Origin: an uncultured Cyclobacteriaceae bacterium
GTDB taxonomy: Bacteria; Bacteroidota; Bacteroidia; Cytophagales; Cyclobacteriaceae
Assembly (NCBI GenBank): GCA_947492745.1
Contig: CANLOE010000044.1
Coordinates: 1-51,687, forward strand
Direction: 5' to 3'
DNA: 51,687 nt
Shown here piece after piece: positions 26,377-33,935 of this stretch. The notes beneath the pieces are model-generated. The model was not told where the DNA came from. It saw nothing but the letters and a program-made list of their open reading frames with translations, and did not search any database. Made by a program: the position numbers and the translations under genes. Numbering within the stretch: the stretch's first letter is position 1; each line of letters starts with the position of its first letter.

Positions 26377-26946
26377 AGTACATTTTGAGCTATATCCGTA
26401 TGGGGCGCCACTGCTCATGGAGAATATCATTCGTACTATTTCCCCGCTGAGCTGCCGGGCAAATTCGGGTTCGCGATAAACTTCATGTCCTTTGCCGGAT
26501 AAGACCCTGTAGTTGAGCTTCATCGCTTTCAACCAGGCCTCATCGGGCCTATAGGCATCATTTTCACCATAGAAGAGGGCTATTCTTCCTTTTGGTCGTT
26601 CGGCTTCCTTTCTCAGTCCAGTGGACGATACGCAGGTAAGTGAGCGGAGCTTACCGCTTTCCATCCCAAATTTCCAGGCAATGGTACCTCCTATGCTAAA
26701 TGCCAGACAATGCACCCGGTCCTTTTCGCTCCGCCTCAGTTTCTCTACGGCTTTTTCAATGCCACCATTGACAAATTGGGCATGTAGATGGTCCTGCCGA
26801 TAATCAGATGTGTCGATTTCGCCCAGTTCGCAACTATCGTAAAATACGATGTGGAATTTTTCTTCCAGAACAGGGGTGTAATGGTCCAGCCAACTCGATT
26901 TTTCCCTGCCCCACAGATCGGAGAGGATGATCAACTTTTCTTTCAT
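26374..26946 (-). CDS. Small alpha/beta hydrolase
   Basis: A 190-residue protein with a compact alpha/beta-hydrolase fold. The nucleophile elbow is LAFSIGGT with Ser84 (F-S-I-G-G), the acid Asp130 in YGENDAYRPDE and the base His154 in GKGHEVY. There is no signal peptide, so it is cytosolic. The substrate is unknown. The stop codon lies in the terminus of the adjacent family A element, so the last few residues (SSKCT) may be repeat-derived and the native C-terminus may have been trimmed. Confidence 0.8.
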   Translation of the reverse strand: MKEKLIILSDLWGREKSSWLDHYTPVLEEKFHIVFYDSCELGEIDTSDYRQDHLHAQFVNGGIEKAVEKLRRSEKDRVHCLAFSIGGTIAWKFGMESGKLRSLTCVSSTGLRKEAERPKGRIALFYGENDAYRPDEAWLKAMKLNYRVLSGKGHEVYREPEFARQLSGEIVRMIFSMSSGAPYGYSSKCT

Positions 26947-26982
26947 GACTTAAAGACTGCTTTGAAGGCGATTATTATATAA

Positions 26983-27156
26983 TTTAACCCGGATCATGCG
27001 TTGGAACTTCGTAACGAGGGTTTAAATATTCATAAATCAGGGGTTTTATTGGATTTGGCATAGCACTGCTATGGTGAATTCAATAAACTCAGTAAAACGA
27101 CTGATTTGCAGGTATTTAGATTCGCAGTAGATTTTCCAATGCATGATCCGGGTTTA
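26983..27156 (+). repeat. Family B fold-back element, intact
   Basis: It begins TTTAACCCGGATCATGCG and ends CCAATGCATGATCCGGGTTTA, with long inverted arms and the centre GGCATAGCACTGCTATGGTG. It lies between the hydrolase gene (promoter side) and a truncated DUF1835 gene. Nothing is recognised in 27157-27284 apart from a fragment of family D end (ACGAAATCCTATTGA) at 27290. Confidence 0.75.
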
Positions 27157-27284
27157 ATATCACTTATATTGCCTAGGGCCGAGCCTTAGGTAACATGTCC
27201 CCGAGGACTTGGCCAGCGAAGAGGCCAGCCTGCCGCGTGAGCATCATAGACAAATATAGCATGTCGCGCTAGCTAGCGGAAATT

Positions 27285-27548
27285 TTAACGAAATCCTATT
27301 GACTCTTTTGGTATTTGTTGAATTTTTTCAAATTCAATGACAGTACCTTTGTAATACTCCTCGATGGAGTAGCCGTCGTAAGCAGTGGTGATAAACCGGG
27401 CACGCAGCTCAAATAACTCTTTTAATGAGCTACTTTGAACATCTCCATCGACCAGATGCTCATGGGCAACTAATACTTCGCCATCAATTTGTTGGGGAAA
27501 CCGCTGCCTTAGCGCATCTCCGTTCAATAGGTGATACCGATTTTTCAT
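27285..27548 (-). pseudogene. Truncated DUF1835-domain protein gene
   Basis: 87 residues beginning MKNRYHLLNGDALRQRFP, then GEVLVAHEHLVDGDV and ELFELRARFI. This is the N-terminal signature of DUF1835 proteins, which are normally about 250-300 residues. The frame ends in IGFR-stop inside sequence like the end of family D repeats (ACGAAATCCTATTGA). Roughly two thirds of the gene is missing, apparently removed at a repeat boundary. Confidence 0.65.
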
Positions 27549-27603
27549 TCCTCTTTTTTATATAACCGCAAATTATCTTATGGGGAGCGTTCTTTGGCCT
27601 TTA

Positions 27604-28461
27604 TCATCGGGTATTGGATACTGTTCTATTATTGGAAAGATGCCGGTCGATAGCAGAGGCCACTTCGGTATAATTGGTCTGCATCAACCAATGACCTCCC
27701 TCCAATGCCAGAAAAGTATAGTCCCCTTTGATATACTTCGAGTTGTATTGTACGGCAACATCGCCTACGGCCAGATCATTTTTGCCCCAAATGAACAGAG
27801 TAGGCACTTCTATATCTCCGACGGGCTGATGATCGCTCTTCCTTAAATTGGCCCGATAATAGTTTAGGGCAGCTGTCAAGGTGTATTTTCTTCGAAAGAC
27901 GGACAGGTAATGGCCGACTTCTTCCGGAGCGCTGTTTCTCCATAACTTCCTGAACTTTTCGAAATCATTCCATTTTATGGTAATCTCAGGGATAAAGGGC
28001 AGTAAAAACAGACCGATATAGCGACTCTTCCTTTTCTGTTCCTTATCTGTTTTGAGGGCTTTTCGAAAGGCCCTACTGTGAGGTATGGACAGAGCGGTCC
28101 AGCAAATGACCCTTTTAGGATGCTTATAGGTGATGTTCCATCCGATACCCGCCCCCCAGTCATGGCCTATAAGGTGAAATCTGTCAAGATTCAGTTGATT
28201 GGCAATACGGATGATATCATTGCTCAGTTCCTTAATGGTGTAATTACCGACTCCTCTGGGGCAGGCATTCTCACTGTAGCCTCTCATATCGGGAGCGATA
28301 CAGTAAAACCCCTTGGAAGAAAGCCGGCCCATCAATCCCGACCACATAATAGAGGTTTCGGGAAAACCGTGTAGAAGGATAAGGGGTTCGCCACTTTCCT
28401 CACCGGAGACCCGACAGTCAAACTCAAGTTCTCCTGTTTTTACTTTAATCGACTTTATCAT
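27604..28461 (-). CDS. Alpha/beta hydrolase, epoxide hydrolase/haloalkane dehalogenase-like
   Basis: A 285-residue protein. Oxyanion motif HGFPE (31-35), nucleophile elbow LIGHDWGAGIGW with Asp101 in place of Ser, acid in IWGKNDLAVG and base His257 in EGGHW. An Asp nucleophile with HGFPE and GHDWG is characteristic of epoxide hydrolases and the related dehalogenases and fluoroacetate dehalogenases. The cap domain lies around 130-215. No signal peptide. Exact substrate cannot be told; the neighbours (tautomerases, RidA) hint at small-molecule catabolism or detoxification. Confidence 0.85.
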   Translation of the reverse strand: MIKSIKVKTGELEFDCRVSGEESGEPLILLHGFPETSIMWSGLMGRLSSKGFYCIAPDMRGYSENACPRGVGNYTIKELSNDIIRIANQLNLDRFHLIGHDWGAGIGWNITYKHPKRVICWTALSIPHSRAFRKALKTDKEQKRKSRYIGLFLLPFIPEITIKWNDFEKFRKLWRNSAPEEVGHYLSVFRRKYTLTAALNYYRANLRKSDHQPVGDIEVPTLFIWGKNDLAVGDVAVQYNSKYIKGDYTFLALEGGHWLMQTNYTEVASAIDRHLSNNRTVSNTR

Positions 28462-28515
28462 GTCAATGTATATATTTAATGGCCATTACGGCCGTAGTTT
28501 ATGTGAATATTCTTT

Positions 28516-28686
28516 CAACCCAAAATGATCAATAGAGAACCTATTCCGCGCATAAATAGCTTTATATCAGAAGCTTTGCTCATCTGTCTTCATTCACCAT
28601 AGCGGTGCTATGCCGAACGAATCCAAATGGCCGATATTTTGCTATTTATACGCTCATCACGATTTCTATCGATCAATTTGGGTTAA
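28516..28686 (+). repeat. Family C fold-back element
   Basis: It begins CAACCCAAAATGATCAATAG and ends CTATCGATCAATTTGGGTTA. The centre is TTCACCATAGCGGTGCTATG. It is the reverse-oriented partner of 25381-25550. Confidence 0.75.
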
Positions 28687-29188
28687 ACTATACTATTTTT
28701 AGATATAAAGTACTGTAAACCGGCCGCAACCAACTATTAAAAAAAAACGACTTTCGACCGCATATTAGAGCATCACGGAAAGTCAAGGTGATACCCAAAA
28801 GAGCTTTGGGTAAGGCTCAAAGAACAACTGTTTCCTTCCCGTTATTAGGTAGGATGTAATGGATATCCTGATTTCGTGACAATGAAAAATGCACAAAAGC
28901 TTCATTGGCTATACCATTCATCTATTAGCGATGACCTTAGGGACTGAACATTTCACTCGATTTCTTCAAATGACCCCTTGGATTATTAAGCTGAAAACTT
29001 GAGCGAAGCTTGCCGGAAGTTTCCGTTACGCTCAAAATATGGTACATGAGAAGATATCCTACTGACCAATAGAGGACATGTTTCACTATAGTAAAGCTAC
29101 TTCATTGGTATTTTTCGATTCACTTTTTCTGAAGTATGAATATGTTGCTCTCAGCACTTTTGCATAGAGGCCTACAACCTCATTTCTG
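28687..29188. other. Intergenic region with a nested hairpin
   Basis: No gene is supported. At 28999-29035 TTGAGCG pairs with CGCTCAA around an inner CGGAA-gt-TTCCG hairpin. A 34-codon minus-strand frame at 28817-28921 (NEAFVHFSLSRNQDIHYILP) looks protein-like but is too short to call. Confidence 0.4.
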
Positions 29189-29533
29189 TTATACCATTGA
29201 TTTATTGCAATAAGTCGCTTTTTCAAAATCCCTGATATTGATAGAGATGATCGGAGTGTCAGGGAACATTGATTTTAATGTCGAAATGATTTTTTCCGAG
29301 AGCCCCTTTTTTTGAGTGACGGTCCGCCCTTCCATAATATTGGCAAAGACATGAATGAAATCATCTTTGGTATTCCCTATGTTATAGTATTCAAAAGGGT
29401 TTATCCTTACCTTGATATCTCCTTTGTCGAACAGGTCCATTGATTCGGCAGCGTCATATACTTTCTGCATGATGACTTCGGGTGATTTTTCTTGGATGAT
29501 GTTTTCAGAACAGTCAATGACAAAATGTGGCAT
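29189..29533 (-). CDS. 5-carboxymethyl-2-hydroxymuconate isomerase-like tautomerase
   Basis: A 114-residue protein beginning MPHFVIDCSENI, as in the HpaF/CHMI family, with Pro2 as the catalytic base after Met removal. Also characteristic are FIHVFANIMEGRT and ISINIRDF. Family members isomerise 5-carboxymethyl-2-hydroxymuconate in homoprotocatechuate breakdown, but no other gene of that pathway is here, so the true substrate is open. A family D element lies 17 nt upstream of its start. Confidence 0.8.
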   Translation of the reverse strand: MPHFVIDCSENIIQEKSPEVIMQKVYDAAESMDLFDKGDIKVRINPFEYYNIGNTKDDFIHVFANIMEGRTVTQKKGLSEKIISTLKSMFPDTPIISINIRDFEKATYCNKSMV

Positions 29534-29549
29534 AAATTACTTTTTGAGG

Positions 29550-29727
29550 TTAAACCCGAAATGATCAATAGCCTTCCTGTTCCGAACATAAATTGCTTCA
29601 AAATCAGCTGTTTTACGCTGCGCAGGTTCGTAACCTTAATGATGCACTAAGCCTCCTCACCTAAACCGCTGATTTTATTGCACTTTATACCCTCATCACG
29701 AAACCCTATCGATCAATTCGGGTTAAA
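29550..29727 (+). repeat. Family D fold-back element, intact
   Basis: It begins TTAAACCCGAAATGATCAATAG and ends CTATCGATCAATTCGGGTTAAA. It includes AAATCAGCTGTTTTACGC and CTCCTCACCTAAACCGCTG, the blocks shared with 4394-4730 and 50751-50925. Confidence 0.8.
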
Positions 29728-29825
29728 GTAATAAAAAAACAGATAAAAGACACGTTTTATAGCGCTCTCTTAGTGTTTTTTGCCTGCAAGGGGGTTTTTT
29801 GGCTTTGGTCTTGAAGTTTTTAGCC

Positions 29826-30094
29826 CTATTCTTCTTCCATGGGAGGTAAGAGCTGTATCATGGTGAAGTAACCCATTGACCGATTCGTAAATGTCTGATG
29901 GGCGCTGTGCCTCATTACATCAGGGCTGCTCCTTTGACCTACTCCTCCAATTACTTTCGCTTCGGTACAGATACACCATTCGGGATAAACCTCAGTACCT
30001 AAATTTATAAGGGGGGTGGCCTCATACGATTGGTTTTCCTGTAATCCTGACATAGGGCTGCCACCTGCCCGGTATAAATTCGTATCGATAAATC
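29826..30094 (-). pseudogene. 3' remnant of an unidentified gene, cut by a family B element
   Basis: About 90 codons without a start, reading IDTNLYRAGGSPMSGLQ, YEATPLINLGTEVYPEWC and MRHSAHQTFTNRSMGYFTMI and ending EEE-stop. Composition is clearly protein-like; I do not recognise the family. Open reading continues upstream until it meets the terminus of the family B element at 30095, where similarity to a protein stops. The 5' part is lost. Confidence 0.5.
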
Positions 30095-30270
30095 TTTAAA
30101 CCCGGATCATGCATTGAAAAATCTACTACGGATCTAAGTAGCTGCAAACCGGTCGTTGCACTAGGTTTATTGGATTCACCATAGCGGTGCCCTGCCAGAT
30201 CTAATAAAACCCCCTGATCTATGGATATGTAAACCCTCGTTACGAAGTTCCAACGCATGATCCGGGTTTA
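30095..30270 (+). repeat. Family B fold-back element
   Basis: It begins TTTAAACCCGGATCATGC and ends CGCATGATCCGGGTTTA, with centre ATTCACCATAGCGGTGC. It is the opposite orientation of the copy at 26983-27156. Confidence 0.75.
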
Positions 30271-30322
30271 TATATTTTGTAGGCTGTAGGCTGCCTTTCC
30301 TGTCGTCACTCTTTTTGATAGA

Positions 30323-30349
30323 GGGGTCTGTATCCATGATACAGCCCCC
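30323..30349. other. Strong hairpin of unknown role
   Basis: GGGG-t-CTGTATC-cat-GATACAG-c-CCCC is an 11-bp stem with one mismatch. It lies about 105 nt after the stop of the 4-OT-like gene on the minus strand, but no T-run follows on either strand, so a terminator role is uncertain. Confidence 0.45.
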
Positions 30350-30454
30350 TGAATATACCGTAGGCTATAAAGATAATAGATAGCTTTTTGACTAAATAGT
30401 ACTGACAGGGACAAGGACCGACTTCGAGGTCTTCTTGTGCATGCTCGACAATAA

Positions 30455-30709
30455 TTACTTTTCAGCGAGATTACTGATATAGGTCTCTTTATAAGCTGGA
30501 TTACTATCTAAAATATCCGAAGTAGTTGTTCCTCCTATCATCCAGTTTTCGGGTTCCTCTTCTTCTAACATTACCCAAACAAATTTTTTGAACTCAGGAT
30601 TTCCTTTCCCCTCGTACTTCACTAATAGGTCGGTGATTTTATTTTGGAGTTCTTTTTTTTCTTTTCGGGATAAAGCACCTTTGAATGTTCTTATGTTGAC
30701 AAATGGCAT
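30455..30709 (-). CDS. 4-oxalocrotonate tautomerase-like protein
   Basis: An 84-residue member of the tautomerase superfamily: MPFVNIRTFKGALS with Pro2 as catalytic base, then the helix RKEKKELQNKITDLLVKY and WVMLEEEEPENWMIGG. It lies 51 nt downstream of, and in line with, the Crp-type regulator gene, so they probably form an operon. Substrate unknown. Confidence 0.8.
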   Translation of the reverse strand: MPFVNIRTFKGALSRKEKKELQNKITDLLVKYEGKGNPEFKKFVWVMLEEEEPENWMIGGTTTSDILDSNPAYKETYISNLAEK

Positions 30710-30760
30710 GATTTTTTTATTTAATGATGAATGCCACGAAGGTAAATCCAGAGCCTGAAA

Positions 30761-31339
30761 TTAAAGTTGATTTAAATCAAGAATTCTTCTTCTGATCCGA
30801 CTCAGGGTTTCGGGACGAATTCGTAAGTAGGTCGCGATATGTTTTTGAGGTATTTTTTGAATGTATTCCGGATATTTTTCCAGCAACATTTGATATCTCA
30901 ATTCCGGTTTTTCTGAAATAATGATCTGATAATCCAAAAGTGTGGGCAAGCAAAAATTCTGAACATAACTCTTACCAAAATGGGCTAGTTTCTTGATCAG
31001 GGAAGGGGCCAATTGATGTATTTTGATTACTCTTATTTCTGAATTTTCCAGAGCGGCAATGGAAACATTGCTATTGTTGCCTTTCAGGAAATTGGAAAAG
31101 TCAGTTATAAAACCACTTGAAAGTACAAATTCGGTATTGGACTCGCTACCGTCTGCTGTGGTATAGAACATACGGAAACCACCCTTCTCGACAAAAGCAA
31201 TTTTATTGCATTTTTCCCCTTGTCTTAAGAAAAGCTCTTTTCTGGAAATCTTTTTGAGCGTAGAATTTTGTGTCAGTGATGTTTTTTCACTGGAGTCCAG
31301 CTCAATAAAATCCTCTAAAAAAACAATCAATTTGTTCAA
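30761..31339 (-). CDS. Crp/Fnr-type cyclic-nucleotide-domain regulator
   Basis: A 192-residue protein. An N-terminal cyclic-nucleotide-binding beta barrel (about 25-115, LFLRQGEKCNKIAFVEKGGF) is followed by a dimerisation helix and a C-terminal helix-turn-helix (IPQKHIATYLRIRPETLSRI, about 163-182). The phosphate-binding Arg-Ala-Ala motif of cAMP-bound CRP is absent, as in many Bacteroidota members. It probably controls the adjacent tautomerase gene. It is divergent from murI, and 31340-31697 holds both promoters. Confidence 0.85.
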   Translation of the reverse strand: MNKLIVFLEDFIELDSSEKTSLTQNSTLKKISRKELFLRQGEKCNKIAFVEKGGFRMFYTTADGSESNTEFVLSSGFITDFSNFLKGNNSNVSIAALENSEIRVIKIHQLAPSLIKKLAHFGKSYVQNFCLPTLLDYQIIISEKPELRYQMLLEKYPEYIQKIPQKHIATYLRIRPETLSRIRRRILDLNQL

Positions 31340-31668
31340 TAGCTCCTGATGTTTAAACGGTGACCTATGCCGGATATAGGATCGGATGCACTGTATAGAA
31401 CAACTAAATTAACCAATGCTGACCGAATAGAAAATTTCCTGCCCAATCCTGTGCCGAGAGATTACCAACAGCAGTGAGCGCGGTGATGAACGTAATCAAG
31501 GTGAAAAAAAAATAGTACCTGCAAATTCCATATGACCTTTGAACACCAAATAGACACGTGCGAAAATACAAAGAAGTACCGTTCAAAACAATCTCTGAAA
31601 TCCAGGATAGTTTATCTTCACGGTCTGCGAACTAGTACCTTTATTTCCCATTTTTAGAGGATAAACCT
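31340..31668. other. Divergent intergenic region between the regulator and murI
   Basis: It presumably contains the promoter of the regulator. A minus-strand frame reads TLITFITALTAVGNLSAQDW and, with one shift in a run of nine Ts, HMEFAGTIFF before it. This could be a decayed membrane-protein gene, but I cannot support it. Confidence 0.35.
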
Positions 31669-31676
31669 TACCTTTG
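31669..31676 (+). promoter_or_regulatory. Probable -7 box of the murI promoter
   Basis: TACCTTTG matches TAnnTTTG and lies 21 nt before the murI ATG. It also argues against the upstream in-frame TTG at 31674, which would be inside the promoter. Confidence 0.6.
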
Positions 31677-31697
31677 GCGATTACAAAAGTACACTAT

Positions 31698-32513
31698 ATG
31701 CAAAATATCAACTCCCGGCCCATCGGGATATTCGATAGTGGGGTGGGCGGGCTTACCGTAGCCCGAGCTGTAAAGGAGGCGCTGCCCCATGAGCGCATCA
31801 TTTATTTTGGGGACATTGCGCACTTGCCCTATGGTGATAAATCCGAAGCTGCCATACAGGCATATTCGGTCAAGATTACCGATATACTCTTGGCAGAACA
31901 GTGCAAAGTGGTATTGATTGCCTGTAATTCTGCCAGTTCGGCCGCCTACGAATTGCTCAAGGCTTATGCGGGGAGCAAAGCAAAAATCATCAACGTTATC
32001 GATCCGATGGTTGCCTACGTGACCCGGCGTTTCCCGAACAGGAAAATAGGGCTTATCGGTACCAAGCGTACTGTACAGTCGAACATCTACCAACAAAAAA
32101 TAGAAAATGCCCGTAGAGGGATAAGCTTGGTCTCACTGGCGACACCACTGCTGGTGCCAATGATAGAGGAGGGTTTTCTCGATAACAAGATCAGCGATGC
32201 CGTTATCGCCCGTTACCTGGATGAACCTGCACTTCGGAATATCGAGGGGCTGATTCTGGGCTGCACCCATTATCCACTGATCCAAGATCAATTACGGGAC
32301 CACTACCAAGGTAAGGTGCCCATCATCGATTCTTCAACACAGATAGCCGCCGCGCTCAAAGGGTACCTGATGTCAGAGGGCTTATTGAGCGAAAGCCCAC
32401 CTCAGGAACCCGATAGATTTTTGGTGTCGGATTATACGGAGGCATTTGAGAGCGTAGCGAAGCTCTTTTTTCGCTCTCAAGTACAGCTGGAAAAGTACGC
32501 ACTGTGGGAATAG
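31698..32513 (+). CDS. murI: Glutamate racemase
   Basis: About 271 residues from the ATG at 31698. Characteristic motifs: IGIFDSGVGGLTV with the conserved Asp, VLIACNSASSAA with the first catalytic Cys, and GLILGCTHYPLI with the second. It supplies D-Glu for MurD. It lies away from the dcw cluster and directly precedes nuoH. Confidence 0.96.
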   Translation: MQNINSRPIGIFDSGVGGLTVARAVKEALPHERIIYFGDIAHLPYGDKSEAAIQAYSVKITDILLAEQCKVVLIACNSASSAAYELLKAYAGSKAKIINVIDPMVAYVTRRFPNRKIGLIGTKRTVQSNIYQQKIENARRGISLVSLATPLLVPMIEEGFLDNKISDAVIARYLDEPALRNIEGLILGCTHYPLIQDQLRDHYQGKVPIIDSSTQIAAALKGYLMSEGLLSESPPQEPDRFLVSDYTEAFESVAKLFFRSQVQLEKYALWE

Positions 32514-32591
32514 TTGGGGGCCTTCACTTGTGAATCACTGAATTCCTTATAATTTTGAGTATTGATTTTATCATCATACAGATTTCTTAAA

Positions 32592-33695
32592 ATGGGTACC
32601 CTATTCTTTTTCCTTCCTTTTTTACTGGTCTATGCGGTACTCGCTATATATGCCGAACGTAAAGTCGCTGCCTTTATTCAGGACCGCTATGGTCCCATGG
32701 AGGTAGGTTATCTGGGGATAGCGCAGACCATTGCGGATTTGGTCAAACTCCTGCAAAAAGAGGATATCGTACCCAAAGCAGCCGATAGGAAGCTATTCCT
32801 GCTGGCTCCGTTCATCATTTTTGTCGCTGTATTTGCAGGATTTGCCATACTACCACTGACACCGACCTTTAAAGGCGCCGGTCTGGAGGTAGGGATTTTT
32901 TACCTTCTGGCTATTGTATCCCTGGATGTGGTCGGAGTATTGATGGCAGGTTGGGGGTCGAACAATAAGTATGCCCTCTATGGTGCCTTGCGTTCGGTCG
33001 CTCAGATTATCTCCTATGAGGTGCCGCTCAGTTTGGCGGTATTGTGTGTGGTCATCATAGCACAAAGTCCCGACCTACAGGAGATTTCATATCAGCAAGG
33101 GATTTGGGCCAATCATACTTTGCCCGACGAAGCAGTGACCAATTATCTCTTTGGGTTGAAGTTTCTGGGAGTGGATACCACGCATATAGGTGGCTTCCTG
33201 ACTTGGAACATATTCCGTGTGCCCCTGCTCTTTGTGGTATATATTGTGTTTTTTATTGCTTCCTTGGCAGAAAGCAATCGCGCACCTTTCGACTTACCGG
33301 AGGCCGAATCAGAGCTAGTGGCGGGTTTTCACACAGAATACTCGGGTTTTCGGTGGTCCATGATCATGCTGGCCGAGTACGGCATGATGCTACTGGTCAG
33401 TTTTCTGGGAACTATCCTTTTTTTTGGCAGTTGGAACAGTCCTTTCCCCAATATCGGAGGCCTGGCCTTGGCAGAGTGGACCAGCGGCATACCGGGTACA
33501 TGGTCAGCACACTTATGGGGGGCTTTCTGGATGTTATCCAAGACCTTGCTGGCCGTTATTGTGCAGATGTGGGTCCGGTGGACCTATCCTCGTCTACGGG
33601 TAGACCAGCTGATGAGCCTTGGATGGAAATACCTCACTCCATTAGTATTGATACTGGTTTTTGCTTGTAGTATTTGGCGGCTAATGATGATATAA
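32592..33695 (+). CDS. nuoH: NADH-quinone oxidoreductase subunit H
   Basis: About 367 residues with eight membrane helices. AERKVAAFIQDRYGP (helix 1 loop), the quinone-site loop ESNRAPFDLPEAESELVAG and FHTEYSGFRW are diagnostic. It forms the quinone chamber between the peripheral and membrane arms. The ATG at 32592 is preferred; an in-frame TTG at 32562 would add ten residues. It starts the seven-gene run H-I-J-K-L-M-N. Confidence 0.95.
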   Translation: MGTLFFFLPFLLVYAVLAIYAERKVAAFIQDRYGPMEVGYLGIAQTIADLVKLLQKEDIVPKAADRKLFLLAPFIIFVAVFAGFAILPLTPTFKGAGLEVGIFYLLAIVSLDVVGVLMAGWGSNNKYALYGALRSVAQIISYEVPLSLAVLCVVIIAQSPDLQEISYQQGIWANHTLPDEAVTNYLFGLKFLGVDTTHIGGFLTWNIFRVPLLFVVYIVFFIASLAESNRAPFDLPEAESELVAGFHTEYSGFRWSMIMLAEYGMMLLVSFLGTILFFGSWNSPFPNIGGLALAEWTSGIPGTWSAHLWGAFWMLSKTLLAVIVQMWVRWTYPRLRVDQLMSLGWKYLTPLVLILVFACSIWRLMMI

Positions 33696-33935
33696 ATCGA
33701 TTTTGATCTATCTTATCAAGACGAAGCCCTGCATTTTGAATAGTGTCCCTCGCAGGACGAAAGAGGTCGGAGATGTGTAAATTCAAGGAAAACTGTTTCA
33801 TAAAGTTGCCGGATATACTACTTTAGGGCAGATTTATCCTAACGTATCGTAAATCCGCGATAGAGCAGGTAAAGAATCAAGGGTGGAGTGTAGAAATAAG
33901 TCATAGGGAAAATCTGAAAATGAATCTTTGAAATT

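Noticed and set aside
28817-28921. 34-codon minus-strand frame with protein-like composition
   Set aside because: Too short and without context or recognised similarity; noted within the intergenic entry only.
31404-31586. 60-codon minus-strand frame, hydrophobic
   Set aside because: Could be a decayed membrane-protein gene with a shift in a run of nine Ts, but no family is recognised and no ribosome-binding or operon context supports it.
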